This document shows positions 17,434 through 24,762 of a stretch of 64,000 nt of DNA, one piece after another (positions within the stretch are counted from its first letter, which is position 1; each line of letters begins with the position of its first letter). A program made the translations under genes and the position numbers. The DNA comes from Amycolatopsis pretoriensis (GTDB lineage Bacteria > Actinomycetota > Actinomycetes > Mycobacteriales > Pseudonocardiaceae). Location of the stretch: positions 1 to 64,000 of the forward strand of contig NZ_FNUJ01000008.1 in assembly GCF_900107925.1 (NCBI RefSeq), written 5' to 3'. The notes under the pieces were generated by a model. It saw only the letters and a program-made list of their open reading frames with translations, was not told the origin of the DNA and ran no database searches.

Positions 17434-18570
17434 TCAGTCCTTGAGCAGCTGCCGCGCGATGACGAGCTTCTGGATTTCGCTGGTGCCTTCGTAGATGCGG
17501 AACAGGCGCGCGTCGCGGTAGATCCGCTCGACCGTCACGCCGCGGACGTACCCCATCCCGCCGTGCACCTGGACCGCGCGGTCGGCGACCCGGCCGAGCA
17601 TCTCGGTGCAGAACAGCTTCGCCGACGACGGGCCGAGCTTGCGGTCCTCGCCCGAGTCGTACTTCGCGGCGGCCTCGTGGACCATCGCGCGCCCGGCCGC
17701 GAGCTCGGCGTGCGACTCCGCGAGCAGCGCCTGCACGAGCTGGTACTCGCCGATCACCCGGCCGCCCTGGCGCGCCGTCCGCGCGTACTCGACGGCTTCG
17801 GCGAGCGCGCGTTCGGCCATGCCGACGCACAGGGCCGCGATGTGCAGCCGGCCGCGGGCGAGCGAGGCCATCGCGATGCCGAAGCCCTTGCCCTCCTCGC
17901 CGACCAGCGCGTCGGCGGACAGCTCGACGTCGTCGAAGACCACCTCGGACGTCCACGCGCCGGCCTGGCCCATCTTCGCGTCGTGCGGGCCGACCGTGAC
18001 GCCGTCCGCCCCCGCGGGGACGAGGAACGCCGAAATGCCGCGGCTGCCGGTGCTGTCGGGGTCCGTGCGCGCGAACGCGACGAAGACCTCGGCCAGCGGC
18101 GCGTTGGTGATGAACCGCTTGGTGCCCGAGAGCCGGTAGCGGTCGCCGTCGCGGACCGCGCGGCTGGTCAGCCCGCCCGGGTCGGAGCCGGCTTCGGCCT
18201 CGGTGAGCGCGAAGGACGCGATCGCCTGCCCGGCCGCCAGCCGGGGCAGCCAGCGGGTGCGCTGGTCCGGCGTCCCGTGGTGCACGATCGCCTGGCCGGC
18301 GATGCCGTTGTTGGTGCCGAACAGCGACCGGAACGCCGGGGTCGTGTGGCCGAGCTCGATGGCGAGCCGGACGTCTTCGGCCATGCCGAGGCCGAGCCCG
18401 CCGTACTCCTCCGGCAGCGCCCAGCCGAACAGCCCCAGCTCGGCGGCCTTGTCCCGGATTTCGGCCGGGATCTCGTCGCGCTCGTCGATCTCCGCCTCGC
18501 GCGGCACGACCTCCTTGCGCACGAAGTCCCGCACCGCGTCGAGAACCTGCCCGAAAAGCTCCGCGTCCAT
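17434..18570 (-). CDS. Acyl-CoA dehydrogenase
   Basis: A 378-residue FAD enzyme for the first step of beta-oxidation or a related acyl-CoA desaturation. It has the N-terminal helical domain, FALTEAEAGSD (about 121-131), the flavin-binding signature, TKRFITNAP (about 150), and the C-terminal VQVHGGMGYVRGVTVERIYRDARLF region (about 334-358) with EGTSEIQ, where the catalytic Glu lies. ATG 18570 was chosen on domain length; the divergent acyl-CoA ligase starts 30 bases away, so the two share a short control region and probably act on the same acyl substrate. Confidence 0.92.
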   Translation of the reverse strand: MDAELFGQVLDAVRDFVRKEVVPREAEIDERDEIPAEIRDKAAELGLFGWALPEEYGGLGLGMAEDVRLAIELGHTTPAFRSLFGTNNGIAGQAIVHHGTPDQRTRWLPRLAAGQAIASFALTEAEAGSDPGGLTSRAVRDGDRYRLSGTKRFITNAPLAEVFVAFARTDPDSTGSRGISAFLVPAGADGVTVGPHDAKMGQAGAWTSEVVFDDVELSADALVGEEGKGFGIAMASLARGRLHIAALCVGMAERALAEAVEYARTARQGGRVIGEYQLVQALLAESHAELAAGRAMVHEAAAKYDSGEDRKLGPSSAKLFCTEMLGRVADRAVQVHGGMGYVRGVTVERIYRDARLFRIYEGTSEIQKLVIARQLLKD

Positions 18571-18600
18571 GCGTCGCACGGTACCCGGTAGCGTGCCGGT

Positions 18601-20088
18601 GTGAGCACCTTCTTCGACGTCGCCGAGCAGCACCCGGACCGGCTCGCGGTGCTCGCGCCCGACGGGACCGCCGCGACCTTCGGCGAGCTGGCCGCGCGGG
18701 CGAACCGGCTGACGCACGCGCTGCACCGGCTGGGGCTCGGCCCGGGCGACGGCGTCGTCGCGATCGTCCACAACGGACTCCCCTACTTCGAGCTGCTGTT
18801 CGCCACGCTGCAGGCCGGGATGTACTTCACCCCGGTCAACTACCGGTCTTCGCCCGCCGAAATCGCCTACGTCGTGGAGAACAGCGGTGCGCGAGTCGTC
18901 GTCGCCGACGCGGACATCGCGCGCGAATGCGATCTCGACCTGCCGCGGTTCTCCGTCGGATCGGCCGACGGCTGGGGCGACTACGCGTCCTGGGGCGAGG
19001 ACGAGCCGTCGACGCCACCGGAACCGCGGACCGCGGGCCAGACGATGCTGTACACGTCGGGGACCACCGGGCGGCCCAAGGGCGTCCGGCGCGCGCTCAG
19101 CGGGAATCCGCCGTCGCTGCACCCGATCCACCGCGACCTCCTGGAACTGTTCGGCGTCGAGCCGGGGCCGGGCGTGCACCTGGTCGCGTGCCCGCTCTAC
19201 CACGCCGCGCCCGGCTCGTTCGCCGTCAACGCGATGCACCTCGGGCACAGCGCGGTGCTGATGGACCGCTTCGACGCCGAAGAGGCGTTGCGGCTCATCG
19301 AGGAGCACCGCGTCACCGACACCCACCTCGTGCCGACGATGTTCCACCGCATGCTGCGGCTGCCCGAGGACGTCCGCGCGCGGTACGACACGGCGAGCCT
19401 CACCAGCGTCATCCACGGCGCGGCGCCGTGCCCGCGCGAGGTCAAGGAGCGGATGATCGCCTGGCTCGGCCCGGTGGTGCACGAGTACTACGGCGCTTCG
19501 GAAGGGCTGATCTGCGGCGTCACGGCGGCGCAGTGGCTGGCCGCGCCGGGCACCGTCGGCCGGCCGCTGACCGGCGTGCGGCTGAAGATCCTCGACGACG
19601 ACGGCGCCGAGGTGCCGGCCGGCAAGCCGGGCACGATCTGGTTCAGCTCCGCGCACACCGCCATCGACTACCTCGGCGACCCGGAGAAGACCGCGGCGAA
19701 CCGGTCCGGCGAATTCATCACCGTCGGCGACTTCGGCCACCGCGACGCCGAAGGCCGCGTCTTCCTGCTCGACCGCCGGACCGACCTGATCCTCTCCGGC
19801 GGAGTCAACATCTACCCGGCCGAGGTCGAGGCGCGGCTGCTCTCGCACCCGGACGTCGCGGATGTCGCGGTGATCGGCGAGCCGGACGAGGAGTGGGGAC
19901 AGCGGGTCATCGCGGTCATCGAGCCGGTCCCCGGCGTCGCCGCGGACGACGACCTCGCGGCGCGGCTGGCCGAGCACTGCCGGGCGGCGCTGGCCGGGTT
20001 CAAGACGCCGAAGCGGTTCGACTTCACCGATCGCCTGCCGCGCACCGAATCGGGCAAGATGATGCGGCGCACCCTGCGCAAGACTTGA
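18601..20088 (+). CDS. Acyl-CoA synthetase (AMP-forming), FadD-like
   Basis: A 495-residue ANL-superfamily ligase that activates a carboxylic acid with ATP and CoA. P-loop A3 motif LYTSGTTGRPKGV (about 151-163), EYYGASEG (A5, about 297-304), the TVGDFGHRDAEGRVFLLDR block with the A7 Asp (about 376-394) and the C-terminal catalytic Lys in RTESGKMMRRT (about 482-492) are all present. GTG 18601 begins right after GGTAGCGT-like sequence and may be read leaderless. It is divergent from the acyl-CoA dehydrogenase and followed by a cupin gene 14 bases on. Chain-length preference cannot be judged. Confidence 0.9.
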   Translation: MSTFFDVAEQHPDRLAVLAPDGTAATFGELAARANRLTHALHRLGLGPGDGVVAIVHNGLPYFELLFATLQAGMYFTPVNYRSSPAEIAYVVENSGARVVVADADIARECDLDLPRFSVGSADGWGDYASWGEDEPSTPPEPRTAGQTMLYTSGTTGRPKGVRRALSGNPPSLHPIHRDLLELFGVEPGPGVHLVACPLYHAAPGSFAVNAMHLGHSAVLMDRFDAEEALRLIEEHRVTDTHLVPTMFHRMLRLPEDVRARYDTASLTSVIHGAAPCPREVKERMIAWLGPVVHEYYGASEGLICGVTAAQWLAAPGTVGRPLTGVRLKILDDDGAEVPAGKPGTIWFSSAHTAIDYLGDPEKTAANRSGEFITVGDFGHRDAEGRVFLLDRRTDLILSGGVNIYPAEVEARLLSHPDVADVAVIGEPDEEWGQRVIAVIEPVPGVAADDDLAARLAEHCRAALAGFKTPKRFDFTDRLPRTESGKMMRRTLRKT

Positions 20089-20102
20089 GGGGGAACTGCC
20101 CG

Positions 20103-20519
20103 ATGCGCAAGACCTGCACGATCCTCGCCACGACCGCTTTGGCCATCACGCTGGCCTCCGGGACCGCGTCCGCGACGCCCGGCAGCGGCGTCGCCGGCAC
20201 GATCCTGGACCGGAAGACCATCGGCCACACCGACTACACGCTGCGGGAGATCACCATCCAGCCCGGCGGCTACACCGGCTGGCACTTCCACGACGGCACG
20301 CTCTACGCGTACGTGAAATCCGGGACGCTGACGCACAACCTGGCCGACTGCAGCCTCGACGGCGTCTTCACCACCGGGCGCGCGTTCACCGAGAAGCCGG
20401 ACCAGGTGCACATCGGCCGCAACCTCGGGTCGACGCCGCTGGTGCTCGAGGTCCTGTACGTGCTCCCCGCGGGCAGCCCGCTCTCGGAGGACGCGCCGGA
20501 CCCGGGCTGCGGTTTCTAG
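20103..20519 (+). CDS. Small secreted cupin-domain protein
   Basis: A 138-residue protein. Residues 1-24 form a Sec signal peptide (MRKTCTILATTALAITLASG, cleavage after ASA). The mature part is a single cupin barrel with the metal-site motif GWHFHDGTLYAYVKSG (about 58-73) and a second conserved strand near QVHIGRN (His about 102). GAGGGGG precedes the ATG and the gap to the ligase gene is only 14 bases, so co-transcription is likely. Substrate and reaction are unknown; there is one Cys near the middle and one at the C-terminus that could pair outside the cell. Confidence 0.82.
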   Translation: MRKTCTILATTALAITLASGTASATPGSGVAGTILDRKTIGHTDYTLREITIQPGGYTGWHFHDGTLYAYVKSGTLTHNLADCSLDGVFTTGRAFTEKPDQVHIGRNLGSTPLVLEVLYVLPAGSPLSEDAPDPGCGF

Positions 20520-20980
20520 CTCGAGAACCAGCCCGCCGCGTCGAGCCGGTACGCGGCGGGGCCGACGACCGCGCGCAGGTCCGTCTCGAGGGCGGCGATG
20601 CGCTCCGCACCGACCGTGCGAGCCCAGTCCTTTCGCAGGTCGTCGAAGATCTCCGCGGACTTCGTCAGCGCGTCGACGCCGTGGGCGGTGAGCCGCACGA
20701 TCTTGCGGCGCGCGTCGCCGGGGTCGTCGGCGCGTTCGGCGTACCCGAGCGCCTCGAGCCGCTCGACCGTCTTGCCCGCCGCCTGCTTCGAGACACCGAG
20801 GCGGCGGCCGATCTCCGACGCCGTCGCGCCCTGGACCCCGATGGCCTGCATGGCAAAGCCGTACGACGGCCGCACGTCCGGGTGCCCGCGGCGCGCGAGC
20901 TCGGCGTGGAGGCGGTCGATGAGCGTGCGGAAGCCGCCGAAGAGCAGGAAGGGCAGCTCGTAGCCGGGCGTGTCGGTCAT
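20516..20980 (-). CDS. MarR family transcriptional regulator
   Basis: A 154-residue winged-helix repressor. The recognition region ATASEIGRRLGVSKQAAGKTVERLEALGYAERADDPGDARRK shows the MarR HTH and the wing with its DxRxK signature (about residues 52-94). It is divergent from a carboxymuconolactone-decarboxylase-family gene, with two operator-like sites in the 74-base gap, so it most likely represses both. Its 3' end overlaps the cupin gene by 4 bases. Confidence 0.9.
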   Translation of the reverse strand: MTDTPGYELPFLLFGGFRTLIDRLHAELARRGHPDVRPSYGFAMQAIGVQGATASEIGRRLGVSKQAAGKTVERLEALGYAERADDPGDARRKIVRLTAHGVDALTKSAEIFDDLRKDWARTVGAERIAALETDLRAVVGPAAYRLDAAGWFSS

Positions 20981-20995
20981 CGCCCCTTGCTCTTT

Positions 20996-21035
20996 TCGAC
21001 AACCAGGTTTACGGTTTCGACAACCACGTTGTCGA
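20996..21035. promoter_or_regulatory. Tandem MarR operators
   Basis: TCGACAAC-CAC-GTTGTCGA (21017-21035) is a perfect dyad of 8-base arms around 3 bases. A second, degraded copy, TCGACAACCAGGTTTACGG, begins at 20997, 20 to 21 bases upstream, so the two sites face the same side of the helix. Both lie between the divergent MarR and AhpD-like genes and are the obvious binding sites of that MarR protein. Confidence 0.7.
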
Positions 21036-21054
21036 TCCTACGTCTGGAGACGTC

Positions 21055-21600
21055 TTGTTCCCCGATCACACCCCGGAGTCTGCACCCCCGGCCGCCCGCC
21101 CGGCGATGGCGGCCACCGCGAAGAAGTTCGGCCGCGTCCCGTCCGCAGTCGCGCGCCTGGCGACGTCGCCGGAGCTGCTGAACGGTTTCCTCAAGCTCAA
21201 CTCGATCTTCGAGTCGGCGACACTGCCGGCGCTGGACCGCGAAGTGCTGATCATGACGGTCGCGGCCCGAAACGGGTGTCACCTGTGCGTGGCGATGCAC
21301 ACGGCCACCCTGCACGGGCTTTCGGCTCCGCCGGAGCTGGTTTCGGCGTTGCGCGCACAGTCTTCGTTACCTTCGCCGAGACTGGAGGCGTTGCGGCGGT
21401 TCGTCTTGACGGTCCTGGACACGACCGGCGACGTCCCGCCCGCGGACCTGGCCGCGTTCACCGACGCCGGCTACACGACCCGGAACGCCCTGGAAGTGGT
21501 GCTGGGCATCGGGACGTACACGCTGTCGACGTTCGCGAACCGCCTGACGGGTGCCCCGCTGGACGAGGCCTTCGCCGCGCACGAGTGGCATGCCGCGTGA
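21055..21600 (+). CDS. Carboxymuconolactone decarboxylase / AhpD-like protein
   Basis: A 181-residue all-helical protein of the CMD/AhpD family. It has the redox motif GCHLCVAMHTATLHG (about residues 80-94), a CxxC followed by His as in AhpD peroxidase reductants, so a thiol-dependent antioxidant role is more likely than decarboxylation. The start is TTG 21055, supported by GGAGA seven bases upstream. It is regulated with the divergent MarR gene, a pairing often seen in redox-responsive systems. Confidence 0.85.
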   Translation: MFPDHTPESAPPAARPAMAATAKKFGRVPSAVARLATSPELLNGFLKLNSIFESATLPALDREVLIMTVAARNGCHLCVAMHTATLHGLSAPPELVSALRAQSSLPSPRLEALRRFVLTVLDTTGDVPPADLAAFTDAGYTTRNALEVVLGIGTYTLSTFANRLTGAPLDEAFAAHEWHAA

Positions 21601-21608
21601 GGCCCGAG

Positions 21609-21630
21609 GGGCCGCCGTCACCGGCGGCCC
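21609..21630 (+). terminator. Terminator after the AhpD-like gene
   Basis: A 9-bp perfect stem, GGGCCGCCG with CGGCGGCCC, and a 4-base loop start 9 bases after the AhpD-like stop codon. No U-tract follows. Confidence 0.6.
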
Positions 21631-21751
21631 ACCGGCCACTCGCGCGCTCGACCCCGGCGGTTAATGTGACCCAGGTCTCACTTCCGCCGTGTCCGGCGCT
21701 CGCGGCCGGCTCCGACCCCGTGGTGTTCCGCACCACCGAGAAGGAGTCGAA

Positions 21752-23191
21752 ATGGACAAGCCGGCCGGACGGTGGGAGTGGCTGGGGCTGATCGTGCTCG
21801 TGCTGCCCACCCTGCTCGTCGCGATGGACATGACCTCGCTGTTCCTCGCGCTGCCGCAGCTCAGCGCCGACCTCGGGGCGAGTGCCACCGAACAGCTGTG
21901 GATCACCGACAGCTACGGCTTCGTCGTCGCCGGGTTCGTGATCACGATGGGCACCCTCGGCGATCGGATCGGCCGGCGGCGGCTGCTGCTCGCCGGTGGT
22001 GGCGCCTTCGCGGTCCTCTCCGTCGTCGCCGCCTTCGCCACCAGCCCGGTGATGCTCATCGTCGTCCGCGGGGCGCTCGGGGTCGCCGGGGCGACGCTGA
22101 TGCCGTCGACGCTCGCGCTGATCACGAACATGTTCCGCGACGAGAAGCAGCGCGGGAAGGCGATCTCGATCTGGGCGACGTGCCAGTTCGCGGGCGGCTC
22201 GGCCGGTCCGGTGCTCGCCGGGTTCCTGCTGCAGCACTTCGCGTGGGGCTCGGTCTTCCTGGTCGCCGTCCCGGCGATGGGCGTGCTGCTGCTCGCCGGC
22301 CCGTTCCTGCTGCCGGAGTTCCGCGCGCCCGCGGCCGGCCGGCTCGACTTCGCGGGCGTCGGCCTTTCGCTGGCGGCGGTGCTGCTGATCGTGTTCGGCC
22401 TGAAGCAGCTGGCGGCCGGCGAGCTCGCGGTGCCGCTCGCGGCGCTGGTGGCGGGGACGGCGCTGGGCGTGGTGTTCGCCCGGCGGCAGCTGCGGACGTC
22501 GTCGCTGCTGGACCTGCGGCTGTTCCGGAACCGGCCGTTCACGGCGGTGCTGGTCGCGCTGGTGTTCGCCGGGGTCGCGATGGCGGGGGTCGGGCTGCTG
22601 GTGACGCAGTACCTGCAGAGCGTCCTGGGGTATTCGCCGCTGGCGTCGGCGCTGCTGTTCGCGCCGATGGGCCTGGGCGTGGCGGCCGGGACGATGACGG
22701 CGCCGTCCCTGACCCGCCGGATGACCCCGGCGACGGCGATCGCGGGCGGCTTGGCGGTCTCTTCCCTGGGCGGTGTCCTGCTGGCCGTCACGGACGGTTT
22801 GCCGCTGGTGGTGCTGGGGATCGCGGTCCTGACGCTGGGCACGGGCCCGCTGTTCGCGCTGGGCATCGGCCTGGTGGTCGGCGCGGTCCCGCCGGAGCGC
22901 GCGGGCTCGGCGGCCTCGATGGCGGACACGGGCAACTACCTGGGCGGCTCGTTGGGCCTGGCCCTGATCGGCCTGACGGCGACGGCGGTCTACCACGCGG
23001 CGTTCCCGGCGGGCACAACGCTGGCGGCGGACGTGACGCGCCCGGAGCTGGCTTCGCAGGCTCAGGAGGCATTCACGGCGGCGCTGAACGTGACGGGCGT
23101 GATCGCGGCGGCGCTGTTCGCGGGGCTGGCCCTGCTGGTGACGACGATGCGCCCGGCACCGGTCCGCGAACCGGAGGCCGTCGCGCTGTGA
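21752..23191 (+). CDS. MFS exporter, DHA2 family
   Basis: A 479-residue, 14-helix efflux permease. MDMTSLFLALPQL in helix 1 (about 25-37), MGTLGDRIGRRRLLL (motif A, about 67-81) and GGSAGPVLAGFLL (motif C, about 149-161) identify the family. The ATG at 21752 follows GAAGGAG at good distance, which decides it over a longer frame. It is not close kin of the exporter at 2056-3537. No regulator is adjacent; a hairpin terminator follows at once. Confidence 0.88.
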   Translation: MDKPAGRWEWLGLIVLVLPTLLVAMDMTSLFLALPQLSADLGASATEQLWITDSYGFVVAGFVITMGTLGDRIGRRRLLLAGGGAFAVLSVVAAFATSPVMLIVVRGALGVAGATLMPSTLALITNMFRDEKQRGKAISIWATCQFAGGSAGPVLAGFLLQHFAWGSVFLVAVPAMGVLLLAGPFLLPEFRAPAAGRLDFAGVGLSLAAVLLIVFGLKQLAAGELAVPLAALVAGTALGVVFARRQLRTSSLLDLRLFRNRPFTAVLVALVFAGVAMAGVGLLVTQYLQSVLGYSPLASALLFAPMGLGVAAGTMTAPSLTRRMTPATAIAGGLAVSSLGGVLLAVTDGLPLVVLGIAVLTLGTGPLFALGIGLVVGAVPPERAGSAASMADTGNYLGGSLGLALIGLTATAVYHAAFPAGTTLAADVTRPELASQAQEAFTAALNVTGVIAAALFAGLALLVTTMRPAPVREPEAVAL

Positions 23192-23211
23192 CGCTCAACG
23201 GCCATTGAGCC

Positions 23212-23241
23212 GCGGCCCGCATGCTCCGGCGTGCGGGCCGC
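23212..23241. terminator. Bidirectional hairpin between exporter and tRNA-Val
   Basis: Perfect 10-bp arms GCGGCCCGCA (23212-23221) and TGCGGGCCGC (23232-23241) with a 10-base loop lie between the stop of the plus-strand exporter and the 3' end of the minus-strand tRNA, so the hairpin can end both transcripts. Confidence 0.6.
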
Positions 23242-23257
23242 TTCGCCACCGGGGTTC

Positions 23258-23332
23258 TGGTGGGCGCAGCAGGGTTCGAACCTGCGACCGCTCGGGTGTA
23301 AGCCGAGTGCTCTTCCGCTGAGCTATGCGCCC
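23258..23332 (-). tRNA. tRNA-Val (anticodon UAC)
   Basis: Read on the minus strand the sequence folds into a full cloverleaf: acceptor GGGCGCA/TGCGCCC, D-arm GCTC...GAGC, anticodon stem CTCGG/CCGAG with loop CTTACAC (anticodon TAC), a 5-base variable loop, T-arm GCAGG-TTCGAAC-CCTGC, discriminator A and an encoded CCA end (23260-23258). UAC reads GUA and GUG valine codons. Total length with CCA is 75. Confidence 0.97.
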
Positions 23333-23339
23333 CCTCGGA

Positions 23340-23366
23340 CGGCGGCCCCACACCTGGGAACCGCCG
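23340..23366 (-). terminator. Hairpin after the peroxiredoxin gene
   Basis: CGGCGG (23340-23345) pairs with CCGCCG (23361-23366), directly downstream of the peroxiredoxin stop and upstream of tRNA-Val on the same strand. Confidence 0.45.
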
Positions 23367-23379
23367 CCCGAAAGGAAAA

Positions 23380-23841
23380 TCAGACCAGTTCGGCCACGGC
23401 CTTCTTCCAGCCCTGCTGGTCACGCGCCTCACCCGGCGCGTTGACCTCGGCGAACCGGACGACACCGGACGTGTCGATCAGGAACGTCCCCCGCACGGCC
23501 AAGCCGGCGTCGGAGTTGAAGACCCCGTAAGCCTGGGCCACCTCGCCGTGGGGCCAGAAGTCGGACAGCAGCGGGAACTGGTAGCCCTCCTTCTCGGCCC
23601 ACGCCTTCAGCGAAAACGGCGTGTCGACCGACACACCCAGGACCTGGACGCCCTTGCCGTCGTAGTCCGCGAACTCGTCGCGGAGCTGGCAGAGCTCGCC
23701 GGTGCAGATGCCGCTGAACGCGAACGGGTAGAAGACCAGCAGGACCGGCTTGTCGCCCCGGAAGGACGACAGCTGCACCGGCTGCTTGTTGTAGTCGTTG
23801 AGCGTGAAGTCAGGGGCCTCAGAACCGACCTCGACGGTCAT
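23380..23841 (-). CDS. ahpE: Peroxiredoxin, AhpE/BCP type
   Basis: A 153-residue thiol peroxidase, the length of mycobacterial AhpE. The thioredoxin fold carries the peroxidatic Cys in PFAFSGICTGELCQLRDEF (Cys about 46), with upstream APDFTL (about 9-14). A second Cys five residues on is like the C45/C50 pair of E. coli BCP and is unlike M. tuberculosis AhpE, so an internal disulfide during turnover is possible. ATG 23841 follows GAGAGGAAA; a longer frame to 23868 lacks that site. As in mycobacteria it is next to a DUF3052 gene and aceE. Confidence 0.9.
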   Translation of the reverse strand: MTVEVGSEAPDFTLNDYNKQPVQLSSFRGDKPVLLVFYPFAFSGICTGELCQLRDEFADYDGKGVQVLGVSVDTPFSLKAWAEKEGYQFPLLSDFWPHGEVAQAYGVFNSDAGLAVRGTFLIDTSGVVRFAEVNAPGEARDQQGWKKAVAELV

Positions 23842-23913
23842 ACCGCGTTTCCTCTCCCGTACGGACACGTGCCTGCGACGACAACCCTATCGTGTCAGCC
23901 GGGCGGGACCGGT

Positions 23914-24345
23914 TCAGCGCTGCTTGGACTTCGACTTGGGGGAGACCAGACGCGTCCCGATCCAGTTCGCGCCGACACTCATGTTGGCGGTCTGGGCCAG
24001 TCCGACGGCGGGCACCGCTTCGGCGATTTCGCTCGGCTCGACGTGCCCGGGCTGTCCCGTCTTCGGGGTCAGCACCCAGATCACGCCCGTCTCTTCCAGG
24101 GGGCCCCTGGCGTCGATGAGCGCGTCCCCGAGATCGCCGTCGTCTTCGCGCCACCACAGCAGCACCACGTCGATGACCTCGTCGGCGTCCTCGTCGAGGA
24201 TGTCCCCGCCGATCTGCTCCTCGATCGCCGCGCGGAGGTCGTCGTCGACGTCCTCGTCCCAGCCGATCTCCTGGACCACCATCTCGGGCTTGATGCCGAG
24301 CCTCTCGGCGACGCTGCTCTGATCAGCGTCTCCCGCGGCGACCAC
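23914..24345 (-). CDS. DUF3052 protein (Rv2239c-like)
   Basis: A 143-residue acidic soluble protein of unknown function. It has the DUF3052 features: an N-terminal AERLGIKPEMVVQEIGWDEDVDDDLRAAIEE region, IDVVLLWWREDDGDL (about 56-70) and a WVLTPKTG block (about 86-93). The strongly acidic first half and basic SPKSKSKQR tail are clear. GTG 24345 was chosen because GGAGGA lies nine bases upstream; GTG 24354 would abut that site. Gene order with the peroxiredoxin and divergent aceE is that of M. tuberculosis Rv2238c-Rv2241. Confidence 0.85.
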   Translation of the reverse strand: MVAAGDADQSSVAERLGIKPEMVVQEIGWDEDVDDDLRAAIEEQIGGDILDEDADEVIDVVLLWWREDDGDLGDALIDARGPLEETGVIWVLTPKTGQPGHVEPSEIAEAVPAVGLAQTANMSVGANWIGTRLVSPKSKSKQR

Positions 24346-24762
24346 TGCTTTCACTCCTCCAACTACGACGGAGTGTGGCGTCCGGCACCCCTCGCGAGGG
24401 TACGGCGGCGCCACACTCGGCGACCCGGTTGCCGATAGCGAACACTGGTGAGGCTCCGCGCGCAACCGTCCACACCGGATCTTTGACAACTCGTGTCGCA
24501 GGATACGGCCCGCGACCGGCCTTCCGCGACGGCGTTTCGGGTACCTCGGGCGACCGGTCTGCCACCCCATCGGGTGCCGTCCCCTAGGGTGGGGGAGAAG
24601 AAAACGCGCGCGCGATACACCGCGCGCGGGGAGTGGCCCGACCGGGTCGGCCGATGTTACCGCCAAGTAGCGGTGCGGAAGCCGGGACGGAAGACGACGA
24701 TGGAGAGTCGTACACCCCCGAGTACGAGCACCACCGGCTGCAACTTTTCGCAAGGAGACCCC
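24346..24762. promoter_or_regulatory. Divergent control region between DUF3052 and aceE
   Basis: No gene is seen in this 417-base gap. It holds a 48-base concentric dyad (24371-24418, listed separately), TTTGACAACTCG near 24482 that may be part of a promoter, TAGGGT at 24586-24591 as a candidate -10 box, an alternating CG hairpin (24605-24628), and an AAGGAG ribosome site just before the aceE TTG. The leader of aceE could be up to about 170 bases, long enough for post-transcriptional control. Confidence 0.5.
24371..24418. promoter_or_regulatory. Concentric dyad upstream of the DUF3052 gene
   Basis: Outer arms GAGTGTGGCG (24371-24380) and CGCCACACTC (24409-24418) and the inner 12-base palindrome CCCTCGCGAGGG (24389-24400) share exactly one centre at 24394/24395. 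It begins about 26 bases upstream of the DUF3052 start codon, so it is either an operator or a leader hairpin in that transcript. Confidence 0.6.

Noticed and set aside
23258..23332. tRNA-Val as the insertion site of an integrative element
   Set aside because: No integrase, no second copy of the tRNA 3' end and only core genes on both sides within the window.
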